Assembly (NCBI GenBank): GCA_963576565.1
Contig: OY755042.1
Span: 7,960,372 to 8,024,371 of the forward strand
Reading direction: 5' to 3'
DNA from: Aspidapion aeneum
Taxonomy: Eukaryota; Arthropoda; Insecta; Coleoptera; Brentidae
Length of the DNA stretch: 64,000 nt
Shown: in pieces, positions 43,301-53,840 of the stretch
Position numbering within the stretch: position 1 is the first letter of the stretch
Layout of the letters: every line of letters begins with the position of its first letter
The notes under the pieces: generated by a model
Seen by the model: only the letters and a program-made list of their open reading frames with translations
What the model was told of the DNA's origin: nothing
Database searches by the model: none
Program-made: the position numbers and the translations under genes

Positions 43301-43462
43301 ATTGTGGTTCCGAATTTACCATTGTAACCCTTCAAAACGCTCTGCCACCCAAGATGTTCTCCATTTTGGGCCAGAAGAAAGCGGCAGCCGATATAGCAGC
43401 GGCAGGCATCGAAGATCTGGAAACCTGCCCTTTCTGCGAATTTGCCAGTATTCCCGCTCCGG
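43301..43462 (+). CDS. RNF216: RNF216/TRIAD3-like, exon g: end of RING1, linker, start of IBR (codons 331-384)
   Basis: The acceptor is TTGTTTCAG at 43300; two bases complete an Asp codon. The donor is CCGG|GTAAGT at 43462/43463. It starts with DCGSEFTI, giving the last RING1 Cys (332). An Ala-rich helical linker follows (GQKKAAADIAAAGIEDL), then the first IBR pair Cys373 and Cys376 (ETCPFCEF). The linker joining RING1 to IBR is expected to be helical in RBR ligases and this one looks so. Confidence 0.92.
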
Positions 43463-43881
43463 GTAAGTAGAGGTCATTTCTAGGCCTGAAAACCCAAAAA
43501 TCTTTTGAACGTTTCACTTTAACTTTGGTAATGTAATAAAGAATAGGTTCAAGTGAAGAGGATTTTGAATTACCTTTGCAGATATTTTTCCCAACATCAA
43601 ACGTAACGGACAACTCTTTAATGGTCTCCATTTTTATTTAATTTTATTTATGGACAGCTGTTTATTGATATCAACTGTCCACAGCACTTGGCACGTGGCA
43701 TGCATTGGCCCTTTTTGAACCAGTGAGTTTTTTTCCTGACGCGAAAAAATTTTGGTCGAACGGAGGATTTACTCAAATACTTTTTTTAGATGGTTTAACT
43801 CCACTTGTGGTACCCCATTGTAAAGTTTTTTAACAAAGAAAAACAACGGAATAATGTACATAATTTCAAATGTGAAAAAAT

Positions 43882-44606
43882 ATTAGCTCACACATATACT
43901 ATACTATAGTAGTGTGAGCTATGGTGATCCTAATTTTTTCGAGAAAAAAAAGTTGCTCCGATTTCAAATTTTTTTATATATCTTTGCGTTTCAGATGATT
44001 TTGAAACTTTTTTGTTGCGCCGTCTGTCTGTCTGTCTGTATGTCTGTCTGTAACGACCAATGCGCATAACTCAAAAACCGCTTGGCCGATTTTAATGAAA
44101 TTTGGTACCTAGGCTGGGTCTTGGGTCGAGATGGTCCCATTTAAAAATGAACAAAATCCACCGAACACAAACCAAATAAAAGGGTGGGGGTATATTTCAA
44201 AAATTAGAGTTTATGTGAAAATATGGCGTGTGTGATATCAAACGAAAGGTAATTGAGTCTGCAGTTAAACAAAATACATTTTAATTTATTTAAAAAAAAG
44301 GTGGGGGTATATTTTAAAAATTAGAGTTTAAGTGAAAATATGGCGTGTGTGATATCAAACGAAAGGTAATTGAGTCCGGAGTTTAACAAAATACATTTTA
44401 GTTTTTGTTTTTTTTTAAGGGTGGGGGTAGATTTCAAAAATTTGAGTTTAAGTCAAAACATGGCTTGTGTGGTATCAAACAAAAGGTAATTTAGTCTGGA
44501 GTTGAATAAAATAGATTTCAGTTTTTAGTTATATTAGCTCACACGTACACTAGAACTATAGTAGCTAGTGTGAGCTTAGGGGCCCATATATTGGCAGAGT
44601 ATTTTT
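43882..44606 (+). repeat. Element E, complete-looking copy
   Basis: GCTCACAC hairpin end at 43886-43920, GTCT microsatellite (44021-44052), AACTCAAAAACCGCTTGGCC at 44070, three internal GTGTGATATCAAACGAAAGG-type blocks, and the right hairpin plus GGGGCCCATATATTGGCAGAG at 44578. This is the best copy for defining the element. It ends about 20 bp before a Tc1 remnant. Confidence 0.82.
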
Positions 44607-44623
44607 TTAATGTTTTTTACTTG

Positions 44624-45329
44624 TTAATTAATATAAACTTGGGTGCATAAAAATCGACCCACTATTGGTGCTCCTATAGAAATTGCACCCCAGATCATGC
44701 AAAAACCACCTCCATAAGCACTCCGCTCTTCAAAGCAGCAATCTGCAAATCGTTCTCTTGGTCTTCGGTACACTTTCCTTCTTCGGTCGCTACCATGGAG
44801 GCATATTCTGGACTCATCTGAGAACAGAACAGATCCCCATCGTTCCAACTCCAATTCAGATGATCCCGTGCAAAATGCAGGCGCGCTTGCCGATGAGCTG
44901 GAGTAAGTTTTGGACCATCGTTTTAGGGGTCAGGTTATTTTCCTGCAGTCTTCGCCTTACTGTCCACTGACTAATAACGACTCCTCGCACTTCACGGAGC
45001 TGTCGTTGCACTTGAACGGCATTAAGGTGACAATTTCTTAATGTTGTTGACACAATAAAGCGGTCATCACGAGCAGTTGCAAATCACCTTCTGCCTGTTC
45101 CAGGTCGTCTATGAATGTATCCAGACTCTTCATAACGCTGGTCCACTCTTCGAACCTCTGCACGGGTCATATTCAATTGTCTGGCAACAGCTCGCTGACT
45201 AAGTCCATTTTCGATTAAAGCAATAACTTGAGCGGCTTTTTGTGGTGTAGTATGCATTAAACTTACACACTTGAACACTATTGAGAGTTTAAAAACCGAA
45301 TAATATGCAAATTTCAGTTGCAAACGCAA
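44624..45329 (-). pseudogene. Tc1-like transposase pseudogene (3' truncated)
   Basis: On the minus strand: an N-terminal HTH (KAAQVIALIENGLSQRAVAR, QLNMTRAEVRRV) and a second HTH region (QVQRQLREVRGVVISQWTVR). The segment with the first catalytic Asp follows (ERWGSVLFSDESRICLHGSD), then GGGFCMIWGAIS. The frame is broken between these pieces (about 45060 and 44855). The region with the second Asp and the final Glu is missing, so the gene is cut short at the element E side. Part of the Tc1 branch of Tc1/mariner, distinct from the mariners in intron 4. Confidence 0.88.
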
Positions 45330-45856
45330 TTTGACAAAGTTGTTATTTTTTTACAATCACCACATAAACACGTTTCATTTGTTTACCGGTTGCTACGCAT
45401 ATAAACGATAAGCCTTCTTAAAAAATTTATACTCACATTAAAGCATATTAAATTGTCTTTTAAACAGCATATTTCTTTCTTTGATCTAATAAATAATTCT
45501 TTAAAAAAAATAGTTAAAGTCAAAAGTTTACAGTGGGCCGATTTCTATCACAATAACAATATTCTGGATTAAACCTCATTTAAAATGTTTTAGTTTTTAT
45601 TAAATTTAGTAAAAAGGTTTGGTATTATTTAACAGCTGACAAAAAAATCCATTTGCTGAGATTCGGGCACCTGTAAATTTTAAGAATTACGTAATAAATA
45701 AATTTTATGCGCTGAGATTTTGAGGGAGGTTGATTTGCAAAATCAAATTTTTGAGCTACTTAAGTGAATCCACTTTATTATTGAAATTAAACCTAAATTG
45801 CAACTGGCATAAGCAGCTAAACAGCGAAGGATCATTCGTCTATAAGAACAGGGATC

Positions 45857-48305
45857 TATTACTATGTCGGTTTAGAATGTTTTTCTACGTTGTCCGACGC
45901 CTATTCTCCACCTCCTTCGATCCTGATGGTCATCTTCCGTCAGGTTTTTTTGACTCATTGATTTTTGGATTGACTGTTGCCATTCCAGTTTAGGACGCCC
46001 TCTTTTTCTGTGCCCTATTGGTTGCCATTCTAGCACCTGCTTTGGTAATCTTTCGTCGCTCATCCGTTGTACATGGCCGTACCATATCAGTTGCCTTTTT
46101 GTGATGTCATCCGTTATGCTTCCCTCGATTCTCATTCTTTCTTTTATGATCTCATTTCTTATATTATCTGTTCTAGATATTCTCATTTTGCTTTGTATTT
46201 TTCTGTTACGCGACAAGTCTATTCCATACAACAGCGTGCTTTTCACCATTGTATGTATGTTAAATTTTACATTCTTTTTTATCTCTCTGCTCCATAAAAT
46301 ACTGTTAACCAATAACCTTTTTTGCTTTTACTATTCTTTTTTCCAGTTCTTTACAGTCTGTTCCCGTCTTATCAAATGTGACACCCAAGTATACATACTC
46401 ATTACATGGAGATATTGTTTGTCCATTTTCTAGTTCTAATTCACTTGATTCGTTTCCAATACATAAGTACTGTGTCTTGTCCACGTTCACTGTTAACCCC
46501 CACTTTTGGTATTCTTCCGTTAACTTTGTCATCATTTACTCCATATCTTCTTTATCATTAGCTACAATTACTTGGTCGTCAGCAAACTGTAGTGTGTATA
46601 TGGTAAATCGGTCGTTAAGTTGTATTCCCATGCCGTGTACTTTGCGTTTCCAGTTTTTTAGAGCTACTGCGATATATATTTTAAAAAGAGTTGGAAAGAT
46701 ACAACATCCCTGTCTTAAGCCTTTCGTTACCAGGAATTCTTTTGAAAGTCGATTTCCAATTTTAATTTTAGATTTTGACCCTTTGTATAGTTCTTTTATC
46801 GCTTTTATGTATGTATGATTGATATTAGTCTGCTCTAACACTGTCCATAATTTTTCTACTGGAACGGTATCATATGCTTTTTGTAGGTCCACAAAGGTAA
46901 CATGAGTCTCTATATTTCTGGCGCTCCTTTTCTCAATTACTTGTTTAAGACAAAAAACATTATCACTACAAGATCTGCCTGCACGAAACCCACTTTGCTC
47001 TTCTTCTTCTTGTTCATGAAAATCATTCTCTATTAGATCTCTAAGAATCCTACCGTACAATCTACTTAGAGTACTGGTTACTGAAATTCCTCTGTAATTG
47101 TTGCAATCCAGCTTGTTTCCTTCTTTATGTATTGAGGATATAAATGCAATTTTCCAATCATCAGGTACTGCATGTCCGTTTATGCATTGATTGATAATAT
47201 ATGTGAGATTTTCGAGTAGTTTTTCTGATCTATATTTGAGCATTTCAGCATATATTCCCCCAGGTCCGCTAGCTTTTCCGGATTTAAGATTTTTAATACT
47301 ATTCCTTATCATTTCTTTTTCGATGATTACTTCCTCACCATGTACTTCTATGTCTCTCCTCGGATAGGCTGCCAGATATTCGGGTCTCCTCTCCTGCAGC
47401 AGTCCCTTATAGTGTTATGTCCATTGTTCTGGTTTGATGATCTGGATGTTTACTTTTTCTTTTGTTGGGTTTTTTACTGTAGAAATGAATTTCCATACTT
47501 CAGAACTCTGCCTACCTCCTACGTTATATCGTGGGATTTGCGCTCGAACATTTCATTCTTTTCTGTGCATATCAAATTTCTTAGCTGTCTTCTGGTATGC
47601 CTGTAGATTTCTAGGTCTCTTTGCTCTTTAGCACTGAGCTATTTCAAGTATGTGCGTTTTTTCTCCTTGACCGTTTCCTGTATTTCTTCCGTCCACCACA
47701 TCTTATTGTTATTTCTATTATCTTGGTATCCAACAGCTTCTTTGCTTGCTTCAAATGAGTGATCTGTGTTTATTAATTTTTCATCTAATCGGTTCTGATA
47801 CAATCTTTGAGTACTTTCGATTTCTAGACTTCTAAAGTTGTATTTTTGATTGTCTTCGATGCATTCTAGATTTTCATTTTCTCTAATACTTTCGTCCTTA
47901 TTTGTTTTTCTTACAGGAAATAATATTTTTGCTTTTACCAGATGGTGGTCAGATCCACAGGTAACACCACGAAGTGTGCGCACATCATACCACTTTAGTT
48001 CTGAGTGTTGTCCACCTATAGCATAATCAATAATTAATCTAAGATTTCTTGTTGGCTGAATCCAGGTATACCGATGAATATCCTTATGTTTAAAAAAACC
48101 ATTATTTATTTTTAGATTATGTGTTTCACACAATTGTATTAGTCTCAAGCCATTATCATTTGTTACTTCCTCTCCAAATGTTCCTACCACTTTTGCTTGG
48201 CGATTTTGTTCTCCCAAACTCCCTGTTGCAAAACTAAACGATGCTGTTCTAGTTTCGCAACAAGGTGTCTGCGATAGACTGGGCTTTTCGATTTTGGAAA
48301 ATCCA
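45857..48305 (-). mobile_element. RTE-type LINE, longest copy (endonuclease C-terminus, RT, 3' tail)
   Basis: Minus strand. The endonuclease C-terminal half is open about 48305-47639 (IGDWQCGF, INNGFFKHKDIHRYTW, LIIDYAI, CGSDHHLVKAKILF). RT from about 47312: SGKASGPGGIYAEMLK, DDWKIAFISSIHKEG, NNYRGISVTSTLSRLYGRIL, EEQSGFRAGRSCSDN, THVTFVDLQKAYDTVP, GLRQGCCIFPTLFKIY, QFADDQVIVANDKE. The C-terminal region to 45872 includes LIWYGHVQRMSDERLPKQ. The 3' tail is inverted TAGTAATAG at about 45857-45865. Frame breaks lie near 46535, 46310 and 47330-47640. This is the best template for the family here. Confidence 0.9.
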
Positions 48306-48800
48306 CACTGCCAATCACCAATCAACAAAATTTTGAATTAAAGTCAAATTAGCCGATTCGTCGCGATGCGTATCAAACTTCGAACTCCGATAACTGCGCC
48401 AATTAAGTACTAATGAACAACCACTTCTAGTTTATGCTTTATGTATTGCTTATATTTTAATGTTACTATTACAAATAAATATGAAAGACAACTCCTCTCC
48501 GTCGCCGGTAGATATAGGTAATCAGGTTTCTGTGTGTGGTTCCGGGTAACATCGGCATCGGTTGTATAACTCAGGGGTACGATTCCGTTCAAGTGTTCCG
48601 CTCGAAATACCCGGTGTAGGTTAGGTTGGGTTTGGTTAGGTTTCTAGTTTGGTTGGGCTTTAGTTAAGTTTGGTTAGGTTTGGAGTATATTGAAGTTTTA
48701 AACTATGGCTCCAAATCGGCCCGCGTCGAATGTACTAGAGTCCTCGTCGAAGGGCAATGTATTCCCCTTTTATCTCTTTAGTTTTACTCAACAAACTATA
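48306..48800. other. Intron sequence with a GGTTAGG-type stretch
   Basis: Mostly unassigned. At 48611-48690 there are repeated GGTTAGGTT/GGTTTGG units, related to but less regular than the CCGAACC runs in the foldback elements. No gene seen. Confidence 0.45.
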
Positions 48801-49245
48801 CAGGGTGTCCCAACTAAAAGCTAAGAGACGTTTTTGGGTATTTTTCGTGCAAATTTGGAGAAACGCTCGGACACGTCGATTTTGTTTGCGAGGGGGACAC
48901 TTTTTGGATATCTTAAAATTTTTATAGCACGCACCATCTTCGAGGGGTATATTTTACCCCTATATTTTGAATAGGGGAAACAGGTCTACTGATACCTTGT
49001 TTTGAAGTTCTCTTGAATATCTTTACAACCGTGTAAAAATGTCGAGAATCCATCGAATAGTTTTTGAGATATTTGCTTTCAAATTTTCAAATTTAACATA
49101 TAGTGATAAAATAAAAATTAAATCCGAAAAATATAAAATTCTGAATAAATGTTTATTTTATCAGTCCATTTTTGTTTAAAACTCGTAGACAATGATTGTG
49201 TAGAAATAAAATTTCGGACTTCCATTGTCTTTATTTATTTTAAAA

Positions 49246-49290
49246 CACGACGTTCCGGTTAGTAAGTATCTCTAACCGTTATCAAGTGTA
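49246..49290 (-). ncRNA. Candidate degenerate hammerhead motif, Penelope minus copy
   Basis: On the minus strand CTTGATAA is followed by a perfect 7-bp stem CGGTTAG/CTAACCG with a loop, then GAACGTCG. The GAAAC core is degraded to GGAAC. Penelope-like elements are known to carry hammerhead ribozymes near their ends; activity is doubtful here. Confidence 0.35.
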
Positions 49291-49320
49291 AACTAAACAA
49301 TCTAGTCTTTAGGCTACTAC

Positions 49321-50845
49321 TTATACTACTTGGTGTGCAGTCAGGTGTGACGACCCGCCCCCTTTTTTAATCCTAAGACCCCTGTTTTCCTTAAGGAGTG
49401 GTTTTCATATGTTTGGTATGCCCGTGCTTGGTTGACTGAAAACTTCTTTATTCTGCATTATAAATGCAGCTTCAATAAACTTTCGTTTTCGCCAATGCGA
49501 CTCCTTATGTAAAACTTTAGTTTCTGGCCACTGAATCCTGTGATCATTTGACCATGCATGATCTGCTAAACCGGATTTTTCAATATCCCCTAATTGGGTA
49601 CTTTTTAGATGTTCATTTACTCTAACCTGAAGAGGGCGTTTTGTTTCACCTACATATGATTTACCACACTCACACGGGATTTGATAAATACATTCCTTAT
49701 TATTTGAGGGATTGTCTGGTTTTGTTTTAGTTACAAAACTTCTTATCGTATGTCCCGAAGAAAATACTGTTTTTATATTATAGTGTTTAGCTATTCATCT
49801 TATGTTTTCTGAAATTCCTTGAACATATGGAATGTTAATAACACCTAACGGATTATTATTTTGAGAATTTGGTACATTTAGTTTGTTTTTAATTTTAAAT
49901 ATCGTTGAGTTTATTAATTTCTCGGAATAACCATTCTGTTCTAAGTCCTTTTTAATGTTGTTAATTTCTGTGATTAACTCTTCATTATTACTACAAATAT
50001 TTATGGCTCTTAAATACAAACTTCTTATAACTCCTTGTTTTGTAGCAACAGAATGATTAGACTTAAAATTTAGGTACTGTCCCGTGTGTTTAGGTTTCCT
50101 ATATACAGTGGTTTGAATGTTTCTGTCTGATCGTTTGACAAGAACATCCAAAAAAGGTAAGGCCGAATCTTTTTCAATTTCCATGGTGCACTTGATTGTT
50201 GGTCGAATACCGTTTAAATGGTGCAGAAAATTCTGTAGTTCGTTTTCATTTTCCGGCCATATAATAAATGTGTCATCCATGTATCGTAGCCATAGTTTTG
50301 GTTTGACTCTTGCTGTGTTGATCGCATGGTCCTCGAACCACTCCATGTAGATGTTTGCTACCACTGGCGAAAGAGATGAACCCATTGGGAGTCCATCATT
50401 TTGCGCGTAAAACTTATCTTTCACTTGAAAGTAAGAGTTACGGAGACAGAGCTCCAAAAGATCCATCACCCCCTCCACCGATAGCGTTGTTCTTTCGTGA
50501 AGTGTATCATCAGTTTCTAATTTGTTTGAGTGACTCATTGATTGGCACGTTGGTGTAGAGACTTTCTACATCAAAACTTACAAATCTATCGCCCGGATCT
50601 AGTTCGATACCTTTTAACACCTCGACAAAATGTTCCTAGTTTTTGACAAAAGATTCGGACTTACCCTGTAGTGGTTGAATTATGTCCAACAAAAACCTCA
50701 ACAAAGTGCTGGTCGGTGAGTCCCTGGAGCTGGTGATTGGTCGCAGTGGTATATCCTTCTTATGGATCTTTGGTAATCCATAAAAATGTGGTGCCTTACT
50801 GTGGTGTGGAGTCAGGCGGGATCTAACAGCGTCCGGGATATTTTC
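49321..50845 (-). pseudogene. Penelope-like RT and GIY-YIG endonuclease pseudogene
   Basis: Minus strand. From about 50845: FYGLPKIHKKDIPLRPITSS, QPLQGKSESFV, then VSFDVESLYTNVPINESL (RT motif with catalytic Asp). After a frameshift near 50525 the RT continues open from 50538 through GLPMGSSLSPVVANIYMEWF, the catalytic LRYMDDTFIIW and LPFLDVLVKR to ISENIR at 49798. A TGA (49795-49797, by sequence an Arg CGA changed to TGA) interrupts the frame. Without it the GIY-YIG endonuclease follows: CIYQIPCECGKSYVGETKRP, QVRVNEHLKSTQ, then HWRKRKFIEAAFIMQN to the stop at 49321. A TAG also lies at about 50628. Dead copy, but motifs are well kept. Confidence 0.9.
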
Positions 50846-50849
50846 AGCA

Positions 50850-51423
50850 TTAAAATTAAAAACAAACTAAATGTACCAAATTCTCAAAATAATAATCCGT
50901 TAGGTGTTATTAACATTCCATATGTTCAAGGGATTTCAGAAAACATAGACGAATAGCTAAACACTATAATATAAAAACAGTATTTTCTTCAGGAAATGCG
51001 ATAAGTTTTGTAACTAAAACAAAACCAGACAATCCCTCAAATAATAAGGAATGTATTTATCAAATCCCGTGTGAGCGTGGTAAATCATATGTAGGTGAAA
51101 CGAAACGCCCTCTTCAGGTTAGAGTAAATGAACATGTAAAAAGTACCCAATTAGGGGATATTGAAAAAGCCGGTTTAGCAGATCATGCATCGTCAAATGA
51201 TCACAGGATTCACTGGTCAGAAGCTAAAGTTTTACATAAGGTGTCGCATTGGCGAAAACGAAAGTTTATTGAAGCTGCATTTATAATGCAGAATAAAGAA
51301 GTTTTCAGTCAACCAAGCACGGACATACCAAACATATGGAAACCACTCCTTAAGGAAAACAGGCGTCTTAGGATTAAAAAAGGGGGCGGGTCGTCACACC
51401 TGACTGCACACCAAGTAGTATAA
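50850..51423 (+). pseudogene. Penelope-like GIY-YIG endonuclease fragment, second copy
   Basis: Plus strand, in the orientation opposite to the previous gene. KNKLNVPNSQNNNPLGVINI and YVQGISENI, then a one-base deletion and frameshift at about 50948, then the GIY-YIG part ECIYQIPCERGKSYVGETKR, QVRVNEHVKSTQLGDIEKAG, HWRKRKFIEAAFIMQN, ending TAA at 51421-51423. At the position of the minus-copy TGA this copy still reads CGA in the restored frame, showing the stop there is a later mutation. Confidence 0.88.
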
Positions 51424-51456
51424 GTAGTAGCCTAAAGACTAGATTGTTTAGTTTAC

Positions 51457-51500
51457 ACTTGATAACGGTTAGAGATACTTACTGACCGAAACGTCGTGTT
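51457..51500 (+). ncRNA. Candidate hammerhead motif, Penelope plus copy
   Basis: CTTGATAA, then stem CGGTTAG / CTGACCG (7 pairs with one G-U) and GAAACGTCG. The GAAAC half of the hammerhead core is intact; the CTGATGA half is imperfect. It lies about 35 bp after the endonuclease stop, as expected for a 3' ribozyme in a Penelope-like element. Confidence 0.4.
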
Positions 51501-51777
51501 TTAAAATAAATAAAGACAATGGAAGTCCGAAATTTTATTTTTATCAGTCCATGTTAAATTTGAAAGTTTGAAGGCAATTATCTCAAAAACTAGTGGATAG
51601 ATTTTTGAAATTTTTACACGGTTGTAAAGACATTCAAAAGGCCTTTAAAACCAGACCGACTTTCCCTATTCAAAATAAATTTCAACATACCAAAAAGTGC
51701 CCCCTCGCAAACAAAATACCCAAAAACACCTCTGTACCTTTTAGTTGGGACACCCTCTATAAATTGACATGTTTTAG

Positions 51778-51981
51778 GAGACAAGCTGTTCCGCTGTCTG
51801 AATCCTGAGTGCATGAAAGAGTCCTGCCGGGAGTGCAAAGAACCGTCGCATGTCCCTCTTCGATGCGACGAGGTCGAAAAAGATGAACATATCAAGGCCA
51901 GGACGGCCATCGAGAATAAAATGACTGAGGCCTTAATTAGAGAGTGTTGGAAATGCAAGAATAAGTTTATTAAGACTGAAG
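51778..51981 (+). CDS. RNF216: RNF216/TRIAD3-like, exon h: IBR and start of RING2 (codons 385-452)
   Basis: The acceptor is GTTTTAG at 51777 (an alternative AG at 51780 would break the frame). Two bases complete a Gly codon. The donor is GAAG|GTAAGT at 51981/51982. It completes the IBR zinc sites: with Cys373/376 of the previous exon, Cys391, Cys396, Cys401, Cys404, His409 and Cys414 give the full C6HC set (FRCLNPECMKESCRECKEPS). The helical linker KDEHIKARTAIENKMTEALI leads to RING2, whose first pair is Cys441 and Cys444 (ECWKCKNKFIKTE). The spacing and linker match RNF216 well. Confidence 0.94.
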
Positions 51982-52064
51982 GTAAGTCACTGAGCAACCG
52001 TTTTGATTTTGTTGAAAATTTGCATTGGAGATTTAGTTTTTGTGTGGTTTTTTTCTGTATTTGA

Positions 52065-52650
52065 ATGTTTGACATTTCACATAACCTCAAAGTAAACTCA
52101 AAATCAGGGCTCGAAACACCTTCATATTTTATGAAAATGTTCATATTTTTTTTCAGACTTCATAAAACTTCATATTTTTAGAAAAACCTTCATATTTTTC
52201 ATATTTTCCTTTTTTGCCTTTTGTTTTATTATTTTTATGTTTGTTGCATTTTTTATGTTAATTAGTGGTTTTGGTCATCCGTCGTTAGTTGCACTTGAAA
52301 TAGACTTTTTTGAGCAGGGCTTTTTCATGAATTTTATTATTTTACTCTGTAATGTTGAGTTTTTTTTAATGTTTGAGTTTGGAATAGGTATTTAAAGTAT
52401 ACCAAGTATATCATCGAGTATACTTAAGTGTTCTGTGTTACTAGATGTACAGGATGTTTTGGTATATTTCCACAAAAGTCTACTGCACTTATTTCGAGAG
52501 ATAGAAAATAGGGTACCTATAAATATGTAGAGTAGGTCCCAAATCACTCGAAATTGTAATATTTTAACAGCGGCTTTACATAATCTTAGATTACCATATA
52601 TTTTTGAGTTTAGAAAAAAAATATTTTTTTTTTAAGTTTTTATGTTCAAT
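52065..52650. other. Intron sequence, CTTCATATTTT-rich
   Basis: AT-rich intron with short CTTCATATTTTTC repeats at 52120-52200 (echoed at 54240-54300). No gene recognised. Confidence 0.5.
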
Positions 52651-53840
52651 TTAGCACGGTGTCTAAAAGTCATTTACAGCCGTAATAGCCAAGTTTAGAA
52701 AAATATTTCCAAACTAGTAAGAACCTTTCATTTTGAAATTTGTATTGGAGAACTTGGCTTTACTTTTATCTCAATTCTTTTTACGGAATGCTATTTTCGC
52801 GTACTTGGCTTTTTTGTACATGAAATGTTTTTGTTATGATTTCACTTCTTTTTTAAAGGAATTGGATAATACTTAATTTTTAAAGTAGTAAAATATGCGG
52901 AATATTGTTCAAAACTTTTGCAACTCCTTACTTAAAGTTTTGAGGTTTTTTAATTTTTTTCCATGGTTTTATCGTAGTACCTATTAGCCTTCCAAAGTTC
53001 AGCTCTCTAGCGTTTCTGAAAGTGCACAATGTTACTTTTACATAACTTTATATGTATAGGGGAGGAGAGTAAATGAAAATATTGGACTTTTTAAATTTTT
53101 TCCCATGGTTTTATCATAATTTCTATCAGCATTCCAATGTTCAGCTCTCTAGCGTTTCTGGAAGGAAATTTACATTTATAGGAGAGGGAAGTAAATTAAA
53201 ATATTGGTGTTTGTAAATTTTTTCATATAGTTTTATCATATTGTCTTTCAGTCTTAAAAAGTTCAGCTTTCTAGCGTTTCTGGAAGTGGGCAGTGTTACT
53301 TTTACATAACTTTACATTTATAGGGGAAGGAAGTAAATTAGAATTTTGGGGTGTTTTAATTTTTTCCTATAGTTTTAACATAGTTCCTATCAGTCTACCA
53401 AAGCTCAACGCTCTAGCATTTCTGGAAGTGGGCAATGCTACTTTAACATAACTTTAAATGTATAGGGGAGGGGAGTAAATTAAAATTTTGGGGTTTTTTG
53501 ATTTTTCCAGGGGTTTGGTCATAATTTCTCTCAGTCTGCCAAATTTCAGCTTTGTAGCATGTCTGGAAGTACAGTAGAATATTGATGATCTATACATGAG
53601 TGAGTCAGTGAGTGAGTGGCAATTTCGACGTTTTTTGAAATTTCGTAACTACTTTACTACTTTATGGAATTCCATGAAACTTGGAGGGGTTGTTAACTCC
53701 ATGGAGATCTACGACTGTGCAGTTTAAGATTCGTAGCTCATTCCGAAGTAGAGTTTTAGGTAGGTCAAATATCGGCTGAAATGTTTCCAGAAAAGATGGT
53801 TACGGCGCGCGAACTTGGCGAGGCACTGCCGTGCCCTCAG
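52651..53840 (+). repeat. Element D, reference copy (about 1.19 kb)
   Basis: Starts TTAGCACGGTGTCTAAAAGT and ends GGCACTGCCGTGCCCTCAG. The interior has four to five tandem units of about 120 bp, each with (A/C)TCTCTAGC(A/G)TTTCTGGAAG and TTACTTTTACATAACTTTA. A segment with GAGTGAGTGAGTGG and TTTCGACGTTTTTTGAAATT follows. It recurs at 61884-62988 (+) and 63231-64000 (-). No coding capacity recognised. Confidence 0.82.

Larger units (their letters stand above)
49205..51541. mobile_element. Penelope-like element: two 5'-truncated copies head to head
   Basis: A minus-strand copy (3' end at about 49205, broken 5' end at about 50848) meets a plus-strand copy (about 50850-51541) at their truncated 5' ends. 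The outer ~690 bp are therefore inverted copies of each other (GACTTCCATTGTCTTTATTT at 49217, inverse at 51515). Penelope-like elements often occur as such truncated or inverted arrangements. The element encodes an RT and a GIY-YIG endonuclease. Confidence 0.88.
48801..51757. repeat. Foldback element F, holding a Penelope-like insertion
   Basis: The left end CAGGGTGTCCCAACTAAAAG (48801, after TA) is matched by the inverted right end CTTTTAGTTGGGACACCCTC (to 51757, before TA). Inverted similarity continues inward (TTTTTGGGTATTTT, TTTGCGAGGGGGCACTTTTT). The outer arms are about 400 and 215 bp; the middle is the Penelope-like pair. The first 11 bases are the same as element B, hinting at a common mobilising enzyme. 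Its right end lies 20 bp before a host splice acceptor. Confidence 0.75.

Noticed and set aside
43332..43631. 99-residue minus-strand frame
   Set aside because: Antisense shadow of the RNF216-like exon 43301-43462 and its intron.
44683..44970. Plus-strand frame over the Tc1 remnant
   Set aside because: Antisense shadow of the transposase, which shows HTH and VLFSDES motifs on the minus strand.
51614..52144. 176-residue minus-strand frame
   Set aside because: Antisense to the IBR exon (51778-51981); the sense frame has the full zinc-ligand set and splice sites.
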